Shown here: piece after piece, positions 10,349-21,897 of the stretch
Layout of the letters: each line of letters begins with the position of its first letter
How positions within the stretch are numbered: the stretch's first letter is position 1
Program-made: the position numbers and the translations under genes
Source: Podospora comata
Lineage: Eukaryota > Ascomycota > Sordariomycetes > Sordariales > Podosporaceae
DNA: 64,000 bases
Assembly: GCA_017354895.1 (NCBI GenBank)
Contig: CP071493.1
Span: forward strand, 6,820,001 to 6,884,000
Direction of reading: 5' to 3'
The notes under the pieces: model-generated
What the model saw: the letters and a program-made list of their open reading frames with translations, nothing else
What the model was told of the DNA's origin: nothing
Databases searched by the model: none

Positions 10349-11248
10349 GCTGAAGTTGGTCTCCTATGCCCGTATCATTCGCCGTTTTCCAAATTTTGCG
10401 CTTTGCTCTTGTTCCGTCTTGATGACAGTCACCACGCAACAGCTTTGTGGCTGCGGTGAAGGTGAGGGAGGGGTCGAATCAGGTGTTTATTGACTCGGGC
10501 ACCTATTCGGGATGACGCCCGGGCGGGTTCTCGTCGATCTTGGCGGATGGGGGTCTTCCCGGTGAGGAGGGGAAGATAGTAACGTAGGTGGGGCGGTGTG
10601 TTTCTTGAAGTGTGATTATGGACAGATTTCTCAGAAGAAAAGACCAGAAACACAGATATGCGACAGCAGAAATCCCAAGGAAATGAAAAAAGTCGGAGAA
10701 AACAGCGCCAGCGATGTCGTCGTCAGAGATGTCAAAAGTTTCAAGGCAACAAACGGCGCTGCCTCGAGTCGAGTACTGGACGGACCCAAGCGGCCTACAG
10801 GGGTGGATTTGCTTGTGATGCGCGGCGGGCCAACAGCGGGTCTTGTAGCGGTCAAGGGTCTGATAAGATAGCGGCCGTGGGGTTGCACAGACGTTGTGTC
10901 CGCTGCAGGCCGCCCTCTGCTGCAGGACCACTCTTCAGATCGGCACCACATCAAACATGTGGACATGTGCCTGCTGTTTGCAGCAGGTCTGGTGATGAGG
11001 CTGACGACTCCAACTTCATCAGATGGTCAACAAAGCTTTTGAAGCAGGTTTTTTTTGGTTTTTTTTCTTATTATCGGCCAGTCAAATATGGATTCCACTA
11101 CTTACATGCAAACGTCAGTCCACCTTCAACATAATTGATGGGCCTTAGAGTGTGTCCCTCATAAAGCTGATATGTATTGTAAGCAATTCTGTTTGCCAGT
11201 CCGAGAATACCTCTTTGCGCCGTGCCGGATACACTCAACATTTAATAA
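10349..11248. other. Intergenic region between IVY1 promoter and APT1 3' end
   Basis: About 900 bp hold the IVY1 promoter side and the 3' flank of the thioesterase gene. Short open frames on both strands overlap and show no motif. T runs near 11049-11070 are the only notable composition feature. Confidence 0.45.
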
Positions 11249-12579
<1,331 letters not shown>

Positions 12580-13787
12580 ATGTTCGACACTTGGGTCCTT
12601 CGCCGCCCAGCTTTTTTCATCTTGCCATCTATTGTGATCATCGTAGCTCTTGTTATGAGTGCGTCTTCCCCGGCGTTGTCACTTTTATCTTTGCCACAAA
12701 TCCTGACGAAGCTCAAGGCTTTTTTGCCCGTTTCTTATTTTAAGACTCCAACCACCGCGCCTCTATCGACCCTCTCCACGACCCCATCGGTCTCGTCAAC
12801 GACAACAATCTCACAACCGCCCAAAATGCCAAAAGCACCAGTGTATTTCTTTAGCCATGGCGGCGTAAGTCTCATTGCCACTCCCTCGTTCAACCTAAAT
12901 AATTGACAGTGATGCAGCCCGACGTCCAATACAACACCACCCACCCCGTCTACCCCATCCTCCAGTCCATCGGCAAGGAAATCACCCAAAAAGTCAAGCC
13001 CTCCGCCGTAGTAGTCTTCTCCGCCCACTGGCAGCCCGAAAACGTCGGCCCAGACGAAATCCATGTCAACAACGCCGAAAAGACCGACCTCATCTACGAG
13101 TATGCCACCCTCCCTACCACCCCCCACCCCACCCCCTGCTTAATTATCATGTCACTAACATAATCCAGCTTCTACGGCTTCCCCCCTCACTTCTACAAAG
13201 CAACCTTCCCCTCCACCGGCTCCCCCTCCTTAGCCTCCCACATCATCTCTCTCCTCGCCAAATCCAACATCCGTGCCAGAGGCCTCTCCCGCGGCCTCGA
13301 CCACGGCGTCTTCTCCGGCTTCAACGTGGCCTTCCCCCCGGCCTCCAACCCTTTGGCTGTGCCCCTCGTCCAGGTGTCCCTCTTCAACTCGGAAAACCCC
13401 CAGGCCCACTTCCTCCTCGGCGAGGCCGTCCAGTCCCTCCGCGAGCAAAACATTGTCATCATCTGCACAGGCATGACGGTCCACAACCTGCGGGACATGC
13501 GCCTCGCCTTCGGGCAGCCTCAACCCATGCCGTACGCCGTGTCGTTTGACAATGCCCTCAAGGAGGCTGTCGAGCAGCCTGATGCTGAGAAGAGGAAAGA
13601 AGAAATGGTCAGGGTGTTGAAGAGGCCAGACGCGAGACAGGCGCATCCTTGGATGGATCATTTGATGCCGTTGTATATCGCTGCTGGGGCGGCGGGGGGG
13701 GACCGAGGAAGACAGACGTGGACGATGCATGAGGCTAGTTTTGCTTGGGCGCAGTACCGGTTCGGGGAGTTGCCTGAGGAGAAGTAG
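12580..13787 (+). CDS. DODA-type (LigB family) extradiol ring-opening dioxygenase
   Basis: The protein belongs to the class III extradiol dioxygenase family (4,5-DOPA dioxygenase extradiol-like), which opens catechol rings or acts on related quinols with a bound metal ion. Exons are 12580-12864, 12918-13099 and 13169-13787. Introns are 53 and 69 bp, and the product has 361 residues. Conserved His residues are visible in YFFSHGGPD, VFSAHWQ, LDHGVFSGF and MDHLMPLY. From the first ATG (context CACCATG) the protein has a hydrophobic segment at about residues 11-35 (FFILPSIVIIVALV), then a Ser/Thr/Pro linker. A second in-frame ATG at 12826 (CAAAATGCC) would give a 279-residue soluble enzyme of normal family length. 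The gene is divergent from APT1 and converges with the MFS gene. The substrate cannot be told. Confidence 0.87.
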
Positions 13788-14212
13788 GGAATAAGAAGGC
13801 GATGTACATAGCAAGTAAAAACATGTAAATAAAACAAAAACAGTTTAAATTCTATCACGGAGCGGATTTTCCCCTGATATTGGCAAGCCCTTTCTAGTCT
13901 GTTTCCCCTTGGCCCTGAAACCCCATTCAAAAGATCACACCATCAAACATTACCAATGTTTTTCTCGCTTGAACGACCATGTACGACCCCCTATGCCCCC
14001 TTACACACACACACACCATGTCACTCACATCCCACAAAACCCACTACAAAAGAAAAATGGGTGCGCCCTACGTCTAACTACAGCTAGCTTGCCGGTCATA
14101 CTACTTTCCGAGTTCTACAACCTCTAAGATGGCCACTCCCAACCCCAGATGTCATCAATTACAGCTCCATTAACCCGTGCCAAAATTCCTGCTCTTAACC
14201 CCCTTCCAGGAA
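13788..14212. other. Convergent 3' intergenic region
   Basis: This 425-bp stretch lies between the 3' ends of the dioxygenase and MFS genes. It has a short AC-rich run near 14004-14018. No gene is seen. Confidence 0.5.
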
Positions 14213-16130
14213 TCAAAGAACCACCGCAACCGTATCATCCATATTTAGATCCCCCAAAAACAAACTCGCCAGCATCGACACACCCCCAAAAGCAATACTG
14301 CAGTAATAGGCCCAGGGGTATGCATGAGAATAAGCCACCTGACCAGCCGCCACAATCGCATGCCACTGAGCCTCGTTCACAAACGGAAGGTGCTTGATCT
14401 CGTTGACCAGCGACGCTCCCGTCATCTGGATGATCTGTTCAATCTTGTCGTGTTCGATCCCAACCTTGACGCAGGTTCCGCCTACAATTTGCATCAGCTG
14501 GGGGAGGAGCTTCGATACAAAAACGTTGTAGTAGATGGCGTATCCGATAGCACCGCCTACGATTCTGATGGCGATAGTCAAGGCGGTGACTGTAGCAATG
14601 ACATCGCTGGGGCAGATGATGGCCGTGATTGTCGATGCCGGGACGACAACTCCGCCCACGCCGAGACCAGCAATGAACAAAACACCGTACACGGTCTCAA
14701 TGTTGTCGACTCTGGCAATTGCCAGCAGTCCACAGCCCAGTGTCATCAATGTTGACGAGACGAACAGAATCCACTTGATGTTTCCCTTGAGCCAAGAAAG
14801 CATCACCAGGGAGATGACACATCCGGCCATGGTGCCAAAGGCGAAGGGCATACCACGGATACCGACTCCGACGGGACTGGAAAGGGGTCAGCAATGTCCC
14901 ACCGCTTTCTAGTGTTCAGAGGACTTACTCGTGCCCATACACATTATACGCCTCGCTCGGCCAAATCATCAACACTGAAAAGAAGTTGGCGCCCGAAATG
15001 AACGTGATGATGAGAGTCAGCCACAAGGTCCAAGGCGACTTGCCCAAATCTCTCGGCACCATAGGATGGCTGGCCCCTTTCCGTTCCCACACCACAAAGG
15101 CCACCAAAACCAGGGCACCGATTATGAGAGGAGCCAATATCCTCGCGCTCTTCCATGGAGCCTACCAAGCTTTAGCAATAATATTTTCTTTCGAAGGCCA
15201 AGAGAGAGCTTACATTGTAACCACCACCCAACAACCCAACCTCCACCAGCACAAGCCCAGCAATCGACAAGAACCCACCAACCCAGTCCGTCTTCTTCAG
15301 TACCTCGCTCTTCTCGCCGGCATGGGCATCGATCCGTGGAGGGGGGTGGTAGAACAAAAAGGCCATGACCAAACCGATAGCAGCCCAACCAGTAGTTACA
15401 ACCGCAATATATCGCCAGCTCGAATACGCCGAAATAAGCTGAGCATACATGACCGACGGCAGAAACGGGAGGATGGTGAGGATCATTGCCGCCACATAGT
15501 AGCCGCGGCGAGACACGGGGACAATCTCGGCGGCGCCCGCCAAGGCAGTGAGCTCGTTGATGCCAGTTCCCAAACCTGAGATGGCCATGCCAACTGGAAA
15601 AAGAAAAAAACGTACTGTCAGCCATTGTCTCCTTCCACTTTCAAATCAGGACTTACCGATAAACGCATCCATGCTCGTAGCAGCGCCGCAGATAATCTGG
15701 CCGATGACAATCAAGGCATTGCCAGCAAGGGCAACAAATCGACGGCCGACAAGATCCGACAAGGCGCCGACAAAGGGGGAAATTGCTGCCGTGGCGAGGA
15801 GGTTGGCAGATACGAACCACACCCAGTGGTTGATACCGCCGAGCTCTCGGTAGATATAAACAGGGGCGCCGGCTGTCGCAAGCTGTGTCAGTTCTTCAAG
15901 GCACATATCCTTCACTGAGGCACCGTGGACATACCAAACATGAATAACGGAGCTTGAGCGTTCGTCCACATGCAAGCCAGAGCCGCGAGGGCTAACCACC
16001 GACGAGCATTACTCTGTATATTTCCGTGGTCAGTTGACGCTGCTTCGTGTGCGTATGTGAGAACGGCCGTATCACGTACAGTTGTGCCCTCCATAGCCAT
16101 AGCGCCGTCATGACCCTCGATTCCAGCCAT
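14213..16130 (-). CDS. MFS transporter, TRI12 / siderophore-type family
   Basis: This is a plasma-membrane or vesicle proton-coupled exporter of the major facilitator superfamily, closest by eye to the fungal TRI12 group, which also contains siderophore carriers. Exons (minus) are 16130-16080, 16013-15935, 15872-15657, 15593-15214, 15161-14929 and 14876-14213. The five introns are 66, 62, 63, 52 and 52 bp, giving 540 residues with about 14 hydrophobic segments. The family loop GALSDLVGRRFVALAG lies between helices 2 and 3, and GLGTGINELTALAGAAEIVP comes later. The first intron is a multiple of three and open, but its GTACGT donor, CTGAC branch and ACAG acceptor support splicing. The frame is also open upstream to an ATG at 16469, which would add 113 Ser/Pro-rich residues. 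I prefer the Met at 16130 (GCACAATGGC). The substrate is unknown. Confidence 0.82.
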
Positions 16131-19059
16131 TGTGCCGTTGGCGTCCCAGTTGTTCCAGTAAGACCAGGTCCTCACAGCACAAGAAACCGAGTTCTGGTTC
16201 TGAGGAACAGCACCAGAAGAAGCTGAGTGAACAGAGCTAGACGGGGCTGCTTTGTTTGGCGACTCGGGTCTCGGGCTGCTCCGAGCAGGCGACTTGTTGG
16301 GAAGAGAAGGAGCGGCAGTGGGAGCAGACAGAATCGAGGCCCGCTGAGCGTCTCTTTCGTCCGAACGTCCAGTCACCGCAGGTTTCTGGCCGCCGGTGTT
16401 CTCTTGGGTCGACAGGTCAGACGATGACGGGAACGCACACACGCCCGCTTCCTTTCGCATGGCTCCCATTTCAATGGCAGATGGGATCTATCTGCAAATT
16501 GGGTGTCGGGAGGAACGGGGGATGTACCGATATGTAAAGCTACCCGGGTAGCAGAGAAGGGGAACACCAGGTGAAGCTGTTGTGCAACGTCCAAGGGTGT
16601 TATTTGTGTTGCTGTCTCGGAGAAGGCAGGGAAGGAGGACAGAACGAGACAGACAAGACGAAAAGGAGCTTATTGTAAGCAAGCATCAACATTTGCCATT
16701 CAATATTCCCACAAACACATGTCGGTGATTCAGGCCAAGGCGGTCAAGCCAATGTGTAGGGGTCTCAGGGACTTTGTCCCCAAAGATCAACGCGATCCAA
16801 GCCATGTTGCGGAGAAAGAAGCTATCAATAATGTTTTCCAGTCAGGCACCAGGCACCAGGCACCAGGCACCAGGCACCAGGCACCAGACTGCCGGGTTGC
16901 CTCCGAGGAAGGAGCTCCTCCGTGGGCAGCTGCAAGTCACCTCACATCCGGACACTGTGGGCACCCGTGAAAATCTCAGGGAGGGAAGGTCCATTGCTGT
17001 CTTGCCTCGATTTCTCCTGGCCCAGCCGTCGAGGGTATCCTTGCCCTGCTGAAGGAGGAAGGAGCGAGCCATGTTTTTCTGTAGCACACGATCATTGACT
17101 CACCACGGACCCCCAGATCAGTGGTCTTGTGGGTTGTCTGAGCTGTCAGGCGGGACTTGATGGTGCGCGGTCGACATGCCGGGCACTTTGATGTTTGCTA
17201 GATAGCTTCAAGTCCCGGGCAGAAGCAGTTGGGGTTCAATACTTGGTAGCAACAGAGATCGTCCCCCGCTGGCAGTTGCACCCGTAGCTAGCACATGGCA
17301 TGTCAAAGTGCCATGTTTGCCTGGTGGAAACCGCCCTAGTCGTTTTGAGTAGGTACGTGTCTGTCACTCAACCGGAATGCAAAGCGCCACGCATTTATGA
17401 GCTGACGGCTAGATCTCTGCCCCAGATTCAAGTCAACCGTAGCAAGATGCCTGAAAGCACCATATTCCATCCGATATCCGACTCAGATAGACGGTCCCGA
17501 TATCCATTGCGCCTCTGTCCCACTGACCACCCGTCCGTCCGCCATATGTGATTCATGCCTGACCGGCCGCCTTTCACTGTCAAACACACACTGGCCAATT
17601 CCGCCCACTTCATCACTCAGCTCTTCTTATCACCAACTCAAGCCCTCCCCAACTGCCACCCCCAAACCCCGATGTCGTCCCCCCGTCCCCAAACCGCCCC
17701 TCTCTCCCCTGCCTCAATGGACCATCTAATCGGAAACCGCCCCCTCAACGGCTTCCCACATTAGCTCATCTCACTCAACACGAAAGATCCCCCAAAGTCG
17801 AGTAGCACAGCATTCGGGGAGAGAAGGCAGTTAATTACCGCTGCCCACAGTAACCTTACGTGCGAAACAAAACTCCCATCCTTTGTCCTCCCCCACTCCT
17901 CTCCACAATCGTCGACGCCTCAAATCACCCCTTACAGCCCCTCACAGACGCCGTGGCTTATTGTTTCCCATTCCTATTCGCCTTTGCCATGATTTTAGCC
18001 CAGCCGTTATTTTCTACCGGCCGAAAAAAAACGTCCATGCATTGACCCCTTCCCCCGGCGGCATGTGAGTGACTGAATCTGCGATCGGATCTAGTCCCGA
18101 CCGAGGGGGGGCTGGATGGCAGTGAGAGAGGAGCGGAGAATTTGATCTAGGTGACACGATGAAGGGGGGGTGTTACACGGGGTGATATCGACAGGGAAGC
18201 GTAGGGTTACGGGAGTTGGAGTGGGAGATTTGATTTGGAAAAGGCAAGGAGTTCACCGCTGGATGCTGGGGAAGAGTTTGGGTGACGGTTGTAAGTAGAG
18301 TAGAGTACCGGAAATTTTGGAATGATTGACTGGCAGCAATGGAGGGACTGGGGTAGGTACCTAGGTGGTGTGCGACTTTCCCTGGATGGTGGCCAGAGGT
18401 CCGTTGACAAATGGTCGAGACTTTACGCTCCTCACTGTTCTAACCCAACCAAAGTGTCCGATGTCAATGAGCAGGAAACTGGGAGCTGGTTGTCACAGTT
18501 CTGGTTGTGACACCTACCTGTCAACCTCACAATCATCCAAGCCCCCCCAGCTAGCTCACAACTTTGTTTGATGGTGAGAAATGCCGCTGTAGTTGGTATC
18601 AAGTCAAGTGTATGAACTGGCAAGGCAGGTTCACAGCTGCGCTGGAGGGATTCTTGGCATTTGCCCCTATTTACCCCTTTTCGGAACTGACCCCATATTT
18701 ACGTCCGCAGTGGTGACCAGAAGCATAAGTATGACGCCGCAATTGCCAAGTTCAAGTATCATGTTCGACCGGCTAAGAACACGGTGCTTTGAAGGTATCA
18801 TCGTTCAATTAGCTCAGAGGATTGCCTCCCGAGAAAGGTGGTAGTATCCGTGTCCTATCATAACCCAACCCAACCACAAACAAGAAAGACGTGAGCTGTT
18901 CGCTCCCCCTCTGCCCTGTTCTCCAAGAGAGAGTGGTATATATCCAAATCCGAAAAGTAACTGTACACGTAGTCATCTCTACACATCATATCCCTCTGGT
19001 GCTGGTATCTCCCTTTCACATGCCCAACCCTTATCACCCTCTTCATCATCTCTCCACTC
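16131..19059. other. Intergenic region of about 2.9 kb
   Basis: This stretch holds the MFS promoter and the 3' side of the ferric reductase. Apart from the possible MFS N-terminal extension (16131-16469) I see no gene. It contains a heptamer tandem array (16843-16884) and an isolated TGACTCA at 17096-17102. Pyrimidine-rich stretches between 17590 and 18060 encode nothing recognisable. Confidence 0.45.
16843..16884. repeat. Tandem array of six CAGGCAC heptamers
   Basis: Six perfect head-to-tail copies of the 7-bp unit CAGGCAC are followed by a partial copy (CAGACT). The array lies about 700 bp upstream of the MFS start, outside any supported gene. The number of units is likely to vary between strains. 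Confidence 0.9.
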
Positions 19060-21897
19060 TTACAACGCATAGTTCTCTGTATGCAAAAAGATCTCCTCGA
19101 GCATGTCATCCCCCCAAATCTCGGCCTGCAACCTCGCAACCGTATTCGCCACGCCCACTCTCATTGCCGGCGGCCCACACACAAACACCGCGGTCCTCCT
19201 CCCCAACACGCCCCTCCCATCCGGCCCTCCTGTCGCCCACTCCTTGAGCATATACCCCAAATCTGGCCTCCCATACTCCACCGACCACCCGCCGTCAATC
19301 TCGTGCGGGACAGGAAACGCAAACCTCATAAGATTGCGCTGAAATTCGGTCGGTGTTTCTGGAAAGCCAAAATCAAACCCTGAGGGAGGGCCAAAATGGG
19401 AAGTTGGTCTTGGGCGGCGGGGGTCACCGCCGACATCGGTGCGAAGGTGGGCTAGTTCTGGTGGGCGGACGGGAGCAGTGGAGGATTCGGCTGTTGGTTC
19501 TGCTGCTGCTGGGGGCGAGGGGTGAGTGGCGAAAGGTTCCGTGCTGCCGGATGAGTCGGCGTGTTGGTGGCCGAGCTCGCTGGTAGTCGGTCGGGCGTCG
19601 ATGCTACCGCCGCTGCCGGCTCCGCTGGGCCGGGGGTCGGACTCGGAGAGGATCTGGCTGTATCGCTTGCGGCCGGCAGGAGGTGCGTATTTGAAATGGG
19701 GAGCCGCATTCTCCCGGGCTAGAGGGGGGAAATGGAATTCACCGCCGGGTTCGCTCTTCTTGGTTGAGGGTGCCTTGCTGGAAGGGGCTGGGGGGTGTAA
19801 ATATTGTTGCTGTTCGCCTTCCACGGGCTTGATCTCATCGTCGCGGCCTTCAAGTTTTCGAAGGGTTTGTTCCGCAACAGATAGCCTGTTGTTGTTGTTA
19901 TTGTTGTTTGGGGGAGGCCCCGGTGGCGGTGGTGGGAAGGTGTGTGGTTGGAGATATTTCTGCTGAGGGAGCGCTGTGATGCGGTCCTCATCCTCAGCAC
20001 GCAGCTCCCGCTCTCTGTCGGGGTCGCCTTGGGCCTCGGACATGATCAGGGCGCTGTTGCGTTTGCTAGCAATGTTGGCCACAAAGCCATCCAGCTTGTC
20101 GTGGAATGCATTGCTGAGCGGCCTGGGCGCACGACCATGAGGAATGCCAGAATTTGGCGGCTTCCGGACTGATGCGGTAACGAAAAACTTGCAAGTAACA
20201 CTCTCAGGGGGCGCGGCTTCACGACAGATACGGAGCTCTTCCCGGAACCAGTCCATGGCCTCGAGCCGCTTGAGCGACCACACCACGACGATTTTCTTGG
20301 TGATAGCCTTGCCGTCCCGCATGCGCTTGATCAGATTTAGCAGCTGTGACATGAGCGATGTGATACCGCTGCCACCGGCGATGAGGATGCAGGTATCAAA
20401 TGCGGCAAGCTCTCGGCGCATACCACCGTACGGGCCGTCGAGAAACGCGCGGTAGGTGTGGAAAGGCCCCTTATCAATGGCCGTCTCGAGCACCTTCTTC
20501 GTAAAGCCTCCATATGGCCGGAACACCAGCACACAATCTCTGTACTCCTCGCCGTATTCAGATGGAAAGTCTGCGCTGCAAAGAGACGAGATGGTGAAAG
20601 GATGGTTCTCGAACATGGAAATGCCCGGCATGCGTAGATAGACGTACTGGCCCGGCTTCCACCTCATCTGAGTTGGGATGGTGATCTTGATGGCGTTCTC
20701 CGTCATGATGTTGATGGCTGCTTCGTCTCCAATCAAAAACGACATGCGCCATGGCTTGGTCCAATTCAGCTTGCAGAAACGGTACAGGTTGCAGAAGACG
20801 ATGATGGCCACTGTCGCATACAAGTAGGCCCATGACATGAGAAAGTTCTTGGTATGCCAAAAGAGCACACCGACGTAAACGTAGCCGACTGGGATATGGA
20901 GAAGGATGAAAACTTCGTATGCCTTTCTTCGGAACAGTGGTAACGATCCCACACAAAGCCACCCCAGAGGGACCATGCATGCAATTCCAGATCCATAGAT
21001 GATGCCGCTACCGGGAGGAAACAGCGCCTCGAAGACCTCCATGCCACCATCCTCCCAGACCGGCTGGATGTAGAATGGGATCATGTGAATCAAGGAGAGA
21101 AACAGGCAGAGGTAGCTCAGCCAACGGTGGAATACGTTGAGTCTCTCGGGTCCAATGCCGGTGATCAGCGTGATGATGTTGGCCTTGGTGCTAGTGGCAA
21201 TGATCCATGGTGTCATGGCAACGGCAATCATGCCGGACCGAACGGCTACCGGTGGTGATCCGAACCGGATGCTTTGCCAGTATAGGGGTTGCTGTAAGAA
21301 GCAGTAGACCGTGACGAAGGCCAGGGCGATAAAGGCGCAACTCAGCACCGCGAGTGAGGAAAAGGTGAAGCGGTGTTTTCTCCAGACAATGTCTGGCACT
21401 GGTCGATAAAAAACCCATCGGAATAGCGCCAGAGTATCGTTGACAAATCCGACAGATGAAAAATGCGCTTTCGGCTTGAAATTCTTCTCCTCTTCAGCCT
21501 GCTGCTCGTCCGGAAAGAAGTGTCGTCGTGATTCAGCCGCCGTCTGCGCTGTCGCCCCCGTCGCCAGGGCAGCCGATCTATCCCACTCCGGTTCCATGCT
21601 GTAAAGCTGTTGAAAGTGCTTCTCCATATCCTGCTTGTAGATCGCCTGCCGAATCTTATCCTGCCAGTAGTGCCATATCCTCATAAACAGCGTCAGTCCT
21701 CCCAAAGCAAGCGCAAAATATGTCCAACCCAGCCCATATTTCCCCGATTGTGACCACGGATCTACCGTGAGTGCCTGTACTAAGCCCGGTGGACTGTTGG
21801 GTAAGAGCGGGATATTGATCCGCCTCACCAACCCACTCAGGGCCTCAACGGACGCGTCGACTGCGCTTCGTAGCGCTGGTCGCACATGTGAAGCCAT
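19060..21897 (-). CDS. FRE-type ferric/cupric reductase with long insert
   Basis: This is a plasma-membrane flavocytochrome that moves electrons from NADPH through FAD and two haems to extracellular ferric or cupric ions. It is a single exon of 945 residues. The start at 21897 is chosen for its CACCATGG context; an upstream Met at 21963 is weaker. Membrane helices run from about residue 40 to 400. Bis-haem His residues lie in VFHRWLSYLCLFLSLIHM and ILLHIPVGYVYVGVLFWH. The FAD motif is MFENHPFTISSL, the nucleotide-binding motif ILIAGGSGITSLMSQLL, and the terminal motif VFVCGPPAMRVGV. Between the last two motifs lies a disordered insert of roughly 250 residues with poly-Pro and a run of seven Asn, making the protein much longer than the usual 600-750 residues. 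A second reductase lies at 41472. No iron-GATA site was noticed upstream. Confidence 0.9.
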   Translation of the reverse strand: MASHVRPALRSAVDASVEALSGLVRRINIPLLPNSPPGLVQALTVDPWSQSGKYGLGWTYFALALGGLTLFMRIWHYWQDKIRQAIYKQDMEKHFQQLYSMEPEWDRSAALATGATAQTAAESRRHFFPDEQQAEEEKNFKPKAHFSSVGFVNDTLALFRWVFYRPVPDIVWRKHRFTFSSLAVLSCAFIALAFVTVYCFLQQPLYWQSIRFGSPPVAVRSGMIAVAMTPWIIATSTKANIITLITGIGPERLNVFHRWLSYLCLFLSLIHMIPFYIQPVWEDGGMEVFEALFPPGSGIIYGSGIACMVPLGWLCVGSLPLFRRKAYEVFILLHIPVGYVYVGVLFWHTKNFLMSWAYLYATVAIIVFCNLYRFCKLNWTKPWRMSFLIGDEAAINIMTENAIKITIPTQMRWKPGQYVYLRMPGISMFENHPFTISSLCSADFPSEYGEEYRDCVLVFRPYGGFTKKVLETAIDKGPFHTYRAFLDGPYGGMRRELAAFDTCILIAGGSGITSLMSQLLNLIKRMRDGKAITKKIVVVWSLKRLEAMDWFREELRICREAAPPESVTCKFFVTASVRKPPNSGIPHGRAPRPLSNAFHDKLDGFVANIASKRNSALIMSEAQGDPDRERELRAEDEDRITALPQQKYLQPHTFPPPPPGPPPNNNNNNNRLSVAEQTLRKLEGRDDEIKPVEGEQQQYLHPPAPSSKAPSTKKSEPGGEFHFPPLARENAAPHFKYAPPAGRKRYSQILSESDPRPSGAGSGGSIDARPTTSELGHQHADSSGSTEPFATHPSPPAAAEPTAESSTAPVRPPELAHLRTDVGGDPRRPRPTSHFGPPSGFDFGFPETPTEFQRNLMRFAFPVPHEIDGGWSVEYGRPDLGYMLKEWATGGPDGRGVLGRRTAVFVCGPPAMRVGVANTVARLQAEIWGDDMLEEIFLHTENYAL

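Noticed and set aside
17096-17102. Isolated TGACTCA in the MFS upstream region
   Set aside because: It is a perfect 7-mer but lies almost 1 kb from the transporter start and beside no amino-acid gene. One chance match is expected in a window of this size.
18803-18845. tRNA-like phrase (TTAGCTCAGAGG) ahead of the ferric reductase 3' end
   Set aside because: It recalls a D-arm only. I could not find a matching acceptor stem, anticodon arm or T-arm consensus around it.
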